Assembly: GCA_032122355.1 (NCBI GenBank)
Contig: JAUMCS010000112.1
Span: forward strand, 1 to 21,464
DNA: 21,464 nt
Origin: RFTU01 sp032122355
Lineage (GTDB): Bacteria > Pseudomonadota > Gammaproteobacteria > Burkholderiales > Burkholderiaceae_C
Direction of reading: 5' to 3'
Shown piece by piece: positions 1 through 9,200 of this stretch. Numbering within the stretch: the stretch's first letter is position 1; each line of letters opens with the position of its first letter. Under the pieces are notes generated by a model. The model made no database searches. It was given only the letters and a program-made list of their open reading frames with translations, and had not been told where the DNA came from. Position numbers and translations under genes: made by a program.

Positions 1-1471
1 TCCGATCTGTACCATACACCCTATTTTCACCATTAATATTTTCTAAAATATCAATCTCGCCAACATTAGGCCAATTATCCCAAATGCCTCTAAATTGCCC
101 ACCTAACATCCAAAAAGCGGGCCAATAGCCTTGAGCTGCTGAGCCGGTTACATTTGGCAATTGGATACTTGCCTCTACTTTCATGACGCCACCCTCTGGT
201 GGTTGGAAATTGAGGTTGACAGTTTCAACACGGGCAGAATCCCAAGCTTCAACCCTTGCCGGATCCGATACTGCAATGTTTCGTTTGGGTTTTATATAAA
301 GTTTACCCCCCTCTTGATAAACGACATCCGTACTATCTGTTGCTTTGTCAACTTGCCAAGTGCCAAACTGTTTCGCAGCTCGAACACCAGGATATTGCGT
401 ACCAATGTTGTACCACCACTTACTCTCATCAAGCTTGCCAGAACCACTAAACTCATCATTCCAAATTAAACGCCAAGTGTTCGTTCGTTCTGGAGCAGGA
501 GTGGGCAAAGGAGGCGATAACGGCTCCGCGTACTGCACCCTCACATAATCGACCTCCATAGGTTGACCTGAAATCGTACTATCCCAAGGGGTTTTCCGTG
601 CGTTAAGAATTTCATTATCGGGAAACACTCCCCCCATGGCCACATTTAAAAGAATAAAATAACCATGTTTGGTGGCCATATCCCAAGCCCACTGAGCATC
701 TTGAGCTTCTTGACCTCCAATATTAAAACCATTTCCGATATCAGTGCTACGTACAGTGTGGAATAGGCGCCCATCTAAATACCACCTCATTTCAGAAGGC
801 GATGAACTTTTGTCCCACTCTAAACGATACGTATGAAATTCACCTTGAAGGGGAGCAGCACCCGGCATCGGCTCAGTAGTCCCCCCTTTACCAGTAGGTG
901 AATTACAATGATTACTTTGCCAATAACCACAATGAAAAGTAGCCCAAGCTTTATTTCTACCATTCACATTTTCAAGAATATCGATTTCGCCAACAATAGG
1001 CCAATTCTTATAAACTCCTCGAAATGGCCCACCAAGCATCCAGAACGCCGGCCAATAACCCGCAGCAGCGTCACCAGTCACATTGGGTAATTTGATTCTG
1101 GCCTCAACGGCCATGGCACCATTATCAGGCGGTGCAAAATCCATTCTTTTTGTTTCGATCCGAGCTGATGTCCAAGTCCCTAACGCAGAAGAAGCGCCAG
1201 AACCTTTCACGGGCTTAATAAATAAGCTACCATTCTGCAAATAAAGATTGTTTGGGCTGTTGGTATACGTTTGAACTTCCCATGTGCCAAATTGCTCTGC
1301 CCCACCCGGGTATTGGGTGCCTGTAGTTACTTGCCAGTTCGTGGTATCCAACACTGAACCGGAAAAATCATCACGCCAAATTTCCTGCCAAGATTGCAAA
1401 TTGCCCGCATACAAAAAGCCAGCGTTAGCCAGAAGTGAAGCGATGATGGAAATTTTCACCGTTTTTTTCAT
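1..1471 (-). CDS. Secreted tandem GH16 beta-glucanase (laminarinase-like), 3' end outside window
   Basis: The frame is open from an ATG at 1471 down to the left edge, about 490 codons, and no stop is reached, so the gene is partial. A signal peptide is visible: Lys-Lys start, hydrophobic residues 7-20, likely cleavage after LYA at residue 22. Two GH16 domains follow. Each opens with W-x-x-IW-x-D-x-FSG, carries GYWPAFWMLGG, and has the catalytic signature GEIDILEN with nucleophile and acid/base glutamates. The motif starts at residue 162 in domain 1 and residue 472 in domain 2, a spacing of 310. A short Pro-rich linker (LSPPLPTPAPE) joins them. GH16 enzymes cleave beta-1,3 or mixed-linkage glucans outside the cell; the exact substrate cannot be read from the sequence. 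An AGGGG ribosome site lies 7 bases before the start. The gene is more AT-rich than the haem genes, so transfer is possible. Confidence 0.9.
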   Translation of the reverse strand, partial: MKKTVKISIIASLLANAGFLYAGNLQSWQEIWRDDFSGSVLDTTNWQVTTGTQYPGGAEQFGTWEVQTYTNSPNNLYLQNGSLFIKPVKGSGASSALGTWTSARIETKRMDFAPPDNGAMAVEARIKLPNVTGDAAAGYWPAFWMLGGPFRGVYKNWPIVGEIDILENVNGRNKAWATFHCGYWQSNHCNSPTGKGGTTEPMPGAAPLQGEFHTYRLEWDKSSSPSEMRWYLDGRLFHTVRSTDIGNGFNIGGQEAQDAQWAWDMATKHGYFILLNVAMGGVFPDNEILNARKTPWDSTISGQPMEVDYVRVQYAEPLSPPLPTPAPERTNTWRLIWNDEFSGSGKLDESKWWYNIGTQYPGVRAAKQFGTWQVDKATDSTDVVYQEGGKLYIKPKRNIAVSDPARVEAWDSARVETVNLNFQPPEGGVMKVEASIQLPNVTGSAAQGYWPAFWMLGGQFRGIWDNWPNVGEIDILENINGENRVYGTDR

Positions 1472-1478
1472 ATAAATA

Positions 1479-1483
1479 CCCCT
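1479..1483 (-). promoter_or_regulatory. Ribosome binding site of the GH16 gene
   Basis: AGGGG on the minus strand, 7 bases upstream of the ATG at 1471. It supports this start, after which a typical signal peptide is encoded at once. Confidence 0.6.
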
Positions 1484-1632
1484 AGTGTTAGAGAATTGTT
1501 GCATAACTTTTTTGGAACTAATGATGTTCTTGCAAATCAAAAACTTAGACGTCAGGTTACATCTAAAACTGATGTTTACATACTTTCTCAGTTCAAAAAA
1601 AATTTTATCATAAAACACATTTCATAACACAT

Positions 1633-1657
1633 TGGCATTCCCCCAATTTTATAGACA
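1633..1657 (-). repeat. Probable right end of an IS3-family element
   Basis: Immediately after the stop of the transposase remnant the minus strand reads TGTCTATAAAATTGGGGG followed by AATGCCA. This resembles the right terminal repeat of several IS3-family elements, which read TGTCTA, a short AT stretch, then ATTGGGGG. The matching left end is not in the window, so target duplication cannot be tested. Confidence 0.5.
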
Positions 1658-1661
1658 CTTC

Positions 1662-1850
1662 TCATCGCGCAGTTTTCTGCTGGCACTCAAACTCAAGAGG
1701 GCTGAGTTGATTGAGGTGCTTGTGGCGCCTAACCCGATTGTAGAAGCCTTCAATGTAATCAAAGATTTCTGATTTGGCCTGAGCTCTTGTGGTGCAAATG
1801 TGATTCTTAATCTGTTTACTCTTCAAGTTACTGAGTTCACCCTGAATAAA
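1662..1850 (-). pseudogene. IS3-family transposase OrfB, C-terminal remnant
   Basis: The minus-strand frame ending with TGA at 1662-1664 is open for 62 codons and encodes the typical end of an IS3-family integrase-type transposase: LKSKQIKNHICTTRAQAKSE, then IFDYIEGFYNRVRRHKHLNQ, then LSPLEFECQQKTAR. In intact OrfB proteins the LK-x-E of this block carries the last catalytic Glu of the DDE triad; here the aligned residue appears to be Lys (LKSK). An in-frame stop lies at 1851-1853 and the rest of the transposase is missing, so this is a dead fragment. It lies between the GH16 gene and hemD and marks past rearrangement there. Confidence 0.85.
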
Positions 1851-1978
1851 TCATAAGCTATGGTTCTGCACCTATCACACCATTTTCTAGACCAGATATT
1901 AACGGTGATGCGATTTGGTTGGAAGTCATCAACAACCCAACAATCTACTCAAATTGGACGGTTTTATTATTTTTATTG
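1851..1978. other. Unassigned sequence between IS remnant and hemD end
   Basis: AT-rich, no convincing gene. The plus strand has a short open frame containing NGDAIWLEVINNP, preceded by a stop and with no good start codon; it may be the end of a lost gene or chance. A weak stem (GGTTG/CAACC) lies downstream of hemD on the minus strand but has no clean U-tract, so no terminator is called. Confidence 0.3.
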
Positions 1979-2776
1979 TCACATAAGGGCAATCACTCCC
2001 TCGACGCCCGGACGAATGATCTGATAACGATGAATACCTAAAATCTGAGCCGTATCAGCTATCTTTGGGTGCGTTACGCAGACATTCAATCTAGGGGCCA
2101 ACTCATTCCATGAAACCATTCCATCAAAAATAGATTCCACAAGGCTGGGCAACCCCCGCAAGGCAAAACTACTGCTAAACACCCAAGTATATTGTTCTGG
2201 GTTTTGGAAAATGATGCCGGCTTGATGGCGTTGAGTAGCATCCCAACTCGGAACTTTTTTTTCGTAAGCTTGTAACCAAGTTAACTTCGCACCGGCTTGC
2301 AGCAATTGCTCACTCAACCATTCACGCCCGCCATCGCCCTTGACCATCAGTACTCTTTGTTCAGCCCAATTCACATGCTGCATGGCTTGCCATAAGTGCT
2401 CTGAATCCCATTCAGATGCATCAGCGGCAGGTATCACGCACTTCTCAGCATCAATGCCCCAACGCAATAATGCGCCCAGGGTTCCGGCACCAGGCCCCGC
2501 AAAACGAACTCCGCTCAACATCGCAGCACTATCCAGAGGATGCCTATCGGCAGCAAATTGAAAAAAACAATCCACCGCACTGGGGCTGACAAAAATAATC
2601 CAATTCCAATCGGCCACTGTTGCCCACGCTTGTTGCATCGCTGAAGTATCCGCCACCGGTGAAATTTGAATCAGCGGCAGATTCAACGCCTGTACACCCC
2701 GTGAATGCAAATCATTCAGCAAGGTTGGAGCTTGCTCGGCTGGCCGAGTCAGCACCATAATGGGGCGATGATTCAA
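1979..2776 (-). CDS. hemD: Uroporphyrinogen-III synthase
   Basis: The 265-residue product closes hydroxymethylbilane with inversion of ring D to give uroporphyrinogen III, the branch point to haem, sirohaem and cobalamin, in the cytoplasm. The sequence has the family's N-terminal start (VLTRPAEQAPTLLNDL, residues 8-23) and the conserved stretch IFVSPSAV near residues 61-68. HemD proteins are poorly conserved, so length and context carry weight: it follows hemC with an ATGA overlap (start at 2776, hemC stop at 2773-2775), which implies translational coupling. It stands alone rather than fused to HemX. No terminator is obvious after the stop. Confidence 0.92.
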   Translation of the reverse strand: MNHRPIMVLTRPAEQAPTLLNDLHSRGVQALNLPLIQISPVADTSAMQQAWATVADWNWIIFVSPSAVDCFFQFAADRHPLDSAAMLSGVRFAGPGAGTLGALLRWGIDAEKCVIPAADASEWDSEHLWQAMQHVNWAEQRVLMVKGDGGREWLSEQLLQAGAKLTWLQAYEKKVPSWDATQRHQAGIIFQNPEQYTWVFSSSFALRGLPSLVESIFDGMVSWNELAPRLNVCVTHPKIADTAQILGIHRYQIIRPGVEGVIALM

Positions 2777-3726
2777 GGTGCCACAGGTGGCAAATAGGCG
2801 AGCCCACCCAGCTCTTTGAGGGTTTGTGCGGCTTGTATGCCCAATGCTTCCGCTTGGGCCTGATGCGTCACTGTACTTTGCAGTTGTACATGCAACAGCG
2901 GTTCATTCAATGCAGTGGCATGCCCTAAGCTGGCGTGTATAAGCAACTCATCGCCAACAAAGCGAGCGTGTGCAGCTAAAGGCATACTACAGCTTCCACC
3001 CAATGCCCGTGAGACCGCCCGCTCAGCCCAAACCGCCAAAGCTGTAGGTGTATGATGGAGTTCGCTTAAAGTGGCCAGCAAGGCCGAATCGGCCGCGCGA
3101 ATTTCCAACCCCAAGGCACCCTGCCCTGGCGCCGGTGGCATTTCTTCCAAGGGAAAAACATGGCGTATTCGGTTTTCAAGCCCCAAACGCTTCAGCCCAG
3201 CCGCTGCCAACACAATTGCATCGTATTCACCATGATCTAATTTGCGTAATCGGGTATCTAAATTACCACGCAAGGGCATGATTTGAAGATCAGGGCGCAA
3301 TGCCCGCAACAAACAAGATCGCCGCAGACTGGATGTACCCACTCGGGCACCCTGGGGCAAATCATGGAAATCGCTGTATTGCCCCGATACAAAGGCATCA
3401 CGGGGGTCTTCGCGCTGCATGATGGCCGCCAGCAATAGTGCCGGCGGCAAATCCATAGGCACATCTTTTAGAGAATGCACGGCCAAATCCGCACGACGAT
3501 CTAACAAAGCCGCCTCAAGCTCTTTCACAAATAAACCCTTACCCCCCACTTTTGAAAGCGATCGATCCAAAATTTGATCGCCCTGAGTGGTCATACCCAA
3601 TATCTGCGTGGTCAGGTTGTGCTGAGCTAACACTTGGGCCACATGATTCGCCTGCCAGAGTGCTAAACGGCTTTCACGGGTAGCAATGACAAGCGGAATA
3701 TTGGATGCAGAACGGGAAGTGGACAT
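2773..3726 (-). CDS. hemC: Hydroxymethylbilane synthase (porphobilinogen deaminase)
   Basis: The enzyme polymerises four porphobilinogen molecules into hydroxymethylbilane. The frame is open further upstream, to 3819, but the extra 31 residues are unlike the family. The ATG at 3726 gives 317 residues starting MSTSRSASNIPLVIATRESR, close to the usual length. Visible motifs are ATRESRLALWQ (15-25), the catalytic Asp in VHSLKDVP (Asp88), the arginine-rich RVGTSSLRR (128-136), PLRGNLDTRL (151-160), and the dipyrromethane-cofactor cysteine in ALGGSCSMPLAAHA (Cys246). It is translationally coupled to hemD through ATGA. It is transcribed away from hemX, leaving a 125-base divergent spacer. Confidence 0.96.
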   Translation of the reverse strand: MSTSRSASNIPLVIATRESRLALWQANHVAQVLAQHNLTTQILGMTTQGDQILDRSLSKVGGKGLFVKELEAALLDRRADLAVHSLKDVPMDLPPALLLAAIMQREDPRDAFVSGQYSDFHDLPQGARVGTSSLRRSCLLRALRPDLQIMPLRGNLDTRLRKLDHGEYDAIVLAAAGLKRLGLENRIRHVFPLEEMPPAPGQGALGLEIRAADSALLATLSELHHTPTALAVWAERAVSRALGGSCSMPLAAHARFVGDELLIHASLGHATALNEPLLHVQLQSTVTHQAQAEALGIQAAQTLKELGGLAYLPPVAP

Positions 3727-3851
3727 GAGCTTATTGAGCGTCATGTAGACGCATGGGTAAACAACAACAGTTTGCACGTAGAACCGCGGCAATGTGGGTT
3801 TGGCTATCTTACAATGCATTCACCATAGCGGCGACCTGAGAGGCGAAAATT
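3727..3851. promoter_or_regulatory. Divergent hemC / hemX promoter region
   Basis: These 125 bases separate the hemC start (minus) from the hemX start (plus), so promoters for both directions should lie here or just inside the 5' ends. I see only weak matches: a minus-strand TAAGAT around 3804-3809 with a poor -35. No riboswitch or clear operator is visible. Confidence 0.35.
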
Positions 3852-4919
3852 GTGAGTGCACCAAACCCCGACACCACCCCACCCCCATCACCAGTTTCCA
3901 CCGAAAAATCCGGTAGGTGGTCCGTTCTTTTGAGTTTGTTAGGTGTTTTTCTCAGCCTTATTGGCCTGATATTGATTTGGCAAATCCAAGGGCGTTTAGG
4001 AAACACCGAAAAAGACATGGCCGAACGCCACCAAAAAAGCTACTTAGAGGCCCAAGAAGCCATTAAAAGTGCACGACTATCGGAAGATACCACCCGCGCC
4101 ACCGCAGCTAAAGTAGCGCTGCTAGAAGCTAAGATCATAGAGGTTGCTGCACAACGATCACAAGTGGATGAATTGGTGCAAAGTTTGTCTCGTGGGCGAG
4201 ATGAAAACCTGTTGGCTGATATTGAAACTGCCCTTCGAGTCGCCCAACAATACAGCGAACTCACTGGCAGTACTGAGCCCCTGATCAATACGCTACGACA
4301 AATTGATGACCGCCTCCATCGGCAAAACCAAAGCCGCTATGACCGCCTGCGCAAAGCCATTGCTACCGACCTAGAGCAAATCCGCAATAATGCCGGCGCC
4401 GATGTGGCCAGCTTGAGCGGGCGGCTTGATGGCTTGGCCCGAGATATGGATGTTTGGCCGTTATTGATGCCAACAACTGTAGCCCATGCGATCACTCCTG
4501 CACGCACCAAGCCTGCGGTTGCAAGCGAAAGCAAGCACTGGTGGGACAGCAGCCTGACATGGGCGGGCCAGATTTGGGATGAAGTGGCTGCCCAGATGCA
4601 CTCCTTAATTCGTGTCAGCCAAATTAGCCAGCCAGAGGCTGCGCTGATATCGCCAGAGCAAAGCTATTATTTGCGCGAAAACCTCAAACTCAGGTTACTC
4701 AATGCCCGCATCGCGCTACAAACCCGCCAGTTCGATCTTCTGCAATCGGATTTAGACAGCATTGAATCGCTCATTAACCGATATTTTGATACTCAAAACG
4801 AATCCATTAAGAAAGCCTTTGCGGCTTTGCAGGCTGTGAAAAAAGAGGCTCAATCTTCCCCGTCACCCAATCCGAATGAAACGTTATCGACTCTTTCGAG
4901 CATGAACCTCGTGCGCTGA
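3852..4919 (+). CDS. hemX: HemX, membrane-anchored protein of the haem cluster
   Basis: The 355-residue product starts at GTG. It has a Pro-rich cytoplasmic head (residues 1-20), one transmembrane helix (about 24-45, WSVLLSLLGVFLSLIGLILI), and a long Glu/Ala/Lys-rich region with coiled-coil character (about 50-120). A mostly helical C-terminal part includes YYLRENLKLRLLNARIAL, which is characteristic of HemX. In many proteobacteria HemX follows or is fused to HemD. It is annotated as a uroporphyrin-III C-methyltransferase-like protein, but no SAM-binding motif is visible and a methyltransferase activity should not be assumed. It is divergent from hemC and followed after 62 bases by hemY. Confidence 0.88.
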   Translation: MSAPNPDTTPPPSPVSTEKSGRWSVLLSLLGVFLSLIGLILIWQIQGRLGNTEKDMAERHQKSYLEAQEAIKSARLSEDTTRATAAKVALLEAKIIEVAAQRSQVDELVQSLSRGRDENLLADIETALRVAQQYSELTGSTEPLINTLRQIDDRLHRQNQSRYDRLRKAIATDLEQIRNNAGADVASLSGRLDGLARDMDVWPLLMPTTVAHAITPARTKPAVASESKHWWDSSLTWAGQIWDEVAAQMHSLIRVSQISQPEAALISPEQSYYLRENLKLRLLNARIALQTRQFDLLQSDLDSIESLINRYFDTQNESIKKAFAALQAVKKEAQSSPSPNPNETLSTLSSMNLVR

Positions 4920-4981
4920 AAGTTGTCATCAACCTCAACCCCTAACGGTTAAAGCCCCACGGGAAACCCAAGGAATTTACC

Positions 4982-6262
4982 ATGCGTGCCGTACTTTGGC
5001 TTATTTTGATTTTCATTCTGGCTGTGGCCAGCGCCATGATATTTGGCACCAATGATGGCCTGGTGAGCTTTTACTGGCGAGGGTGGCGCGCAGATTTGTC
5101 TTTGAATTTCTTTTTACTGGCATCAGGTACCGTCATTTTTGCTACCGTTTGTGCCCTCTACATTGGGCATTTACTCACTTCACTACCGCGCCGCGCGCAT
5201 CAGTGGCGCGAACACAAGGCCGAACGAGCACTGTATTTGGCCTTAGAGGAATCTCTGACTGAATATTGGGCAGGCCGCTACACCCGCTCTGCAAAGGCCG
5301 CGCGCAAGGCGCAAAGTTTGGTTGCGCAACTCACCGACAAAAGCTTTGTTCATGCCGGTGCGGTGGCGCATTTACTGGCTGCACGAGCTTTGCATCGCAT
5401 ACAAAACCATACCGAACGTGATGCTGAAATTCAATCATTGGAAACCCAATATCCAAGTACGGATGCCAGCCCCAACACCCCATTCAATGAAGCATTGCAA
5501 CTACTCAAAGTGGAATGGGCATTGGACCAAGGCTCAGCCCATACTGCGCTGGAATTGATGGAGGAATTGCCCTCGGGTCTGTCACGCCGGACCCTAGGTT
5601 TGCGCTTACGCTTGCAAGCCCAACAGCTGATGCAACAACATGAAGCCGCTTTGCAAACCGCCCAATTGCTGCTCAAGCACGGTGCATTTTCAGCAGAGGC
5701 AGGCAAAGGGCTGATTCGTTCATTGATACGCCGCCACCTTCAATCAGCCAGTAGCAGTGCTCATTTGTCACAGCTATGGAAAAAGCTAGATACCCGCCAT
5801 CAACGTGATCCCGATTTGATTGCCTATGCCGCTCAGTGTTGTGCCACCNNNNNNNNNNCCTTCAACGAGCCACTGTTGGGCCGACAATGGCTAAAATCGG
5901 CTTTTGATCAGCTATTAGAACACGCCCCCGATAGCCAACAAAACTTAGTTTACACACTCATCAAACTCATCCAGGGCCTGGAAGCTGAATGGTTGCCCAG
6001 GATTGAAACGGCTTTATTGAAGTCACCCCGTAGCCCGCACTTTAGCGCCTTGGCAACCTTAGCTTTTTTTGAGCGGCAATTGTATGGCAAGGCGCAAAAC
6101 ACGCTGATGCTGGCACTCGAACTACCCCAGCCTGCATGGCTTAAGCGCAAACTTTACTTTTGTGGTGCCGCACTGTGCTTGAATAAAGAAGACCAGACTG
6201 AAGCCTTGAATTATTATCAGAAGGCTGCCCAATTGGATGGGGCGCCGCGCGATGATGGCTAG
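4982..6262 (+). CDS. hemY: HemY, membrane TPR protein of the haem cluster
   Basis: The protein is about 426 residues, with two N-terminal membrane helices (about 3-22 and 41-65) followed by a tetratricopeptide-like helical repeat region. This is the HemY_N plus TPR layout of the proteobacterial protein, which is unrelated to the Gram-positive protoporphyrinogen oxidase of the same name. TPR-like stretches include RYTRSAKAARKAQSL near residue 100 and EALNYYQKAAQLDG at the C-terminus. Ten N bases (codons 290-293) interrupt it; the frame happens to continue, but the true gap length is unknown. Upstream is hemX, and hsdR begins only 26 bases after the stop, so this gene marks the left border of the restriction island. 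Confidence 0.9.
   Translation: MRAVLWLILIFILAVASAMIFGTNDGLVSFYWRGWRADLSLNFFLLASGTVIFATVCALYIGHLLTSLPRRAHQWREHKAERALYLALEESLTEYWAGRYTRSAKAARKAQSLVAQLTDKSFVHAGAVAHLLAARALHRIQNHTERDAEIQSLETQYPSTDASPNTPFNEALQLLKVEWALDQGSAHTALELMEELPSGLSRRTLGLRLRLQAQQLMQQHEAALQTAQLLLKHGAFSAEAGKGLIRSLIRRHLQSASSSAHLSQLWKKLDTRHQRDPDLIAYAAQCCATXXXXFNEPLLGRQWLKSAFDQLLEHAPDSQQNLVYTLIKLIQGLEAEWLPRIETALLKSPRSPHFSALATLAFFERQLYGKAQNTLMLALELPQPAWLKRKLYFCGAALCLNKEDQTEALNYYQKAAQLDGAPRDDG
5849..5858. other. Assembly gap (10 N) inside hemY
   Basis: Ten N bases. The reading frame is HemY-like on both sides. An identical 10-N run at 11274-11283 indicates a fixed-length placeholder, so missing sequence may be longer or shorter. 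Confidence 0.95.
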
Positions 6263-6288
6263 AAACCCTCTTTTTTCCCGATAGACCT

Positions 6289-9200
6289 ATGCCGCCCGAT
6301 TCATACTCGCCCCCATCATCTGAGGATAATCCTTTTTTAGCTCCTCACCGCATCAAAGAGGAACAAGTTGAATACGGCTTCATTGGCAAGCTGCAAAGCC
6401 TGAAATACAGCTACCGAGACGACATTCGCGACCGCGCTGCCCTGGAGCGTAATTTCCGCCAACATTTCGAGGCGCTCAACCGCGTCAACCTGAGCGATGC
6501 CGAGTTCAAACGCCTGCTCGACGACATCGTCACCGCCGATGTGTTTACCGCCGCCCGCACCTTGCGCGAGCGCAACTCTTTTACGCGAGACGACGGCACG
6601 CCGCTTAACTACACCCTGGTCAACATCAAGGATTGGTGCAAAAACACCTTTGAGGTGATCAATCAGCTGCGTATCAACACCGACTACAGCCACCACCGCT
6701 ATGACGTGCTCATCCTGATCAACGGGGTGCCTTGCGTTCAGGTGGAACTGAAGACGCTCACTGTCAACCCACGCCGCGCCATGGAGCAGATCGTTGAGTA
6801 CAAAAACGATCCGGGCAACGGCTACAGCAAAACACTGCTGTGCTTCTTGCAGTTGTTCATCGTCAGCAACCGCACCAACACCTATTACTTCGCCAACAAC
6901 AATACGCGCCACTTTGCATTCAACGCCGACGAGCGGTTTTTGCCCATCTATCAGTTTGCCGACGAAGCCAACAACAAAGTCAACCACCTTGATGACTTTG
7001 CCGAGAAGTTTTTGCCCAAGTGCACGCTGGGCGAAACCATCAGCCGCTACATGGTGCTGGTGGCGTCTGAGCAAAAACTGCTGATGATGCGGCCCTATCA
7101 GGTGTACGCCGTCAAGGCCATCGTGGACTGCATCCACGACAACTCGGGCAACGGCTACATCTGGCACACCACGGGCAGCGGTAAAACGCTCACCTCATTC
7201 AAAGCGTCCACGCTGCTCAAAGACAACCCAGATATTGAGAAATGCCTCTTTGTGGTGGACCGCAAAGACCTTGACCGCCAAACCCGCGAAGAGTTCAACC
7301 GCTTCCAAGAAAACTGCGTTGAAGAAAACACCAACACCGCCAGTTTGGTAGGTCGCTTGCTGTCTGACGACTATGCCGACAAGGTCATCGTCACCACCAT
7401 CCAAAAGCTGGGCTTGGCGCTGGACGACAACAGCAAGCGCCACCGTTCTAAAGCTCTGCAACGCACCAACAGCGGCCAAGCTACCTACAAAGAACAGCTC
7501 GCGCCACTGCAAGACAAACGCATTGTTTTTATCTTTGACGAATGCCACCGCTCGCAGTTTGGTGAAAATCACAAAGCCATCAAAGCTTTCTTCCCCAAGG
7601 CGCAGTTGTTTGGCTTTACTGGCACGCCCATTTTTGAAGACAACGCCAGCCGCACGCAGATTGAAGACGAACAAGCCAGCTTGCGCACCACTGAAGACAT
7701 CTTTCAAAAGCAGCTGCACGCCTACACCATCACCCACGCCATTGAAGACGCCAACGTGCTGCGCTTTCATGTGGACTACTTCAAGCCCGAAGGTAAAAAT
7801 GTGCCCAAGCCTGGTGAGGCGCTAGCGAAGAAGGCTGTGATTGACGCCATCTTGGCCAAGCACGACACCGCCACGGCAGGCCGCCGCTTTAACGCCGTGC
7901 TGGCCACCGCCAGCATTAATGACGCTATCGAGTACTACGCACTGTTTAAAGAAGCACAAGGGGCAAAACAAGCCAATGATGACAGCTTTGTGCCGCTGAA
8001 CATTGCGTGCGTGTTTTCACCGCCCGCCGAAGGCAATGCCGATGTGCAGCAAATTCAAGAAGACCTGCTGCAAGAAAAACAAGACAATCAAGTTGATCCC
8101 GAGAGTAAAAAAGCCGCGCTCAAAACTATTTTGGCTGATTACAACCAGCGCTATGGCACCAACCATAGGCTGAGTGAATTTAACTCGTACTATGATGATG
8201 TGCAAAAACGCATCAAGGCTCAGGAATGGCCCAACGCCGACTTTGCGGCCACACAAAAAATTGATATTACTATTGTGGTAGATATGTTGCTGACCGGCTT
8301 TGACAGCAAATATTTGAACACCCTGTATGTGGACAAAAACCTCAAGCACCATGGCTTAATACAGGCGTTCTCGCGCACCAACCGCGTGCTCAATGGCAGC
8401 AAGCCTTATGGCAACATCCTCGACTTCCGCTCGCAAAAAGACGCGGTCGATGCGGCCATTGCATTATTCTCTGGCGAAAAGAGCGAAGAAAAAGCCCGCG
8501 AAATTTGGCTGGTGGACAAAGCCCCCGTCGTTATTGGCAAACTGCAAGATGCGGTGCAAAAGCTCGAAGACTTCATGAAAAGCCAAGGCCTGCCTTGCAC
8601 ACCCGAGGCTGTGCCTCAGCTCAAGGGTGACGAAGCGCGTGCCGCCTTTATTAGCCACTTCAAAGAAGTGCAGCGCCTCAAAACCCAGCTCGACCAATAC
8701 ACCGACCTCACGGCTGACAACGCCGCCGCCATTGAGCATATATTGCCCAAGGAAGCCCAGCAAGGCTTCAAAGGCGTGTACATCGAAACTGCGCAGCGCC
8801 TCAAAGCGTTGCAAGACAAAACAGGCCAAGGCGAAGGTGGCGACACCACCGACGAGGTAGACCAGCTTGATTTTGAATTTGTGCTCTTTGCCAGTGCCGT
8901 CATTGATTACGACTACATCGTGGGCCTGATGTCGCGCTTTTCCAGCCAAGCGCCGGGCAAACAGAAGATGAGCCGCGAAGAGCTGATTGGCCTCATCAGC
9001 GCCGATGCTAAGTTTATGAATGAGCGCGACGACATTGCGGCCTACATTGCCACCCTGAAGGTGGGCGACGGCTTGAGCGAGGCGTCAATTCGCGATGGTT
9101 ACGCCCGATTCAAAAAAGAAAAAGACAGTGCCGAACTGAGCGCCATTGCCACCCAACACGGCTTGGCCCCTGCTGCACTGCAAGGGTTTGTGGACGGCAT

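Noticed and set aside
161..1475. Several short plus-strand open frames (161-469, 908-1090, 1284-1475)
   Set aside because: They are antisense to the GH16 frame, which has a signal peptide and two catalytic motifs; none shows recognisable protein character.
3727..3819. Upstream extension of hemC to 3819
   Set aside because: The extra 31 residues are unlike the family and would fill the divergent promoter region; the start at 3726 gives the usual N-terminus.
6337..8949. Long minus-strand open frames (276, 191 and 161 codons) across hsdR
   Set aside because: Shadows of a well-conserved hsdR with all motifs; their composition is that of a reverse frame, rich in Val, Gln and His.
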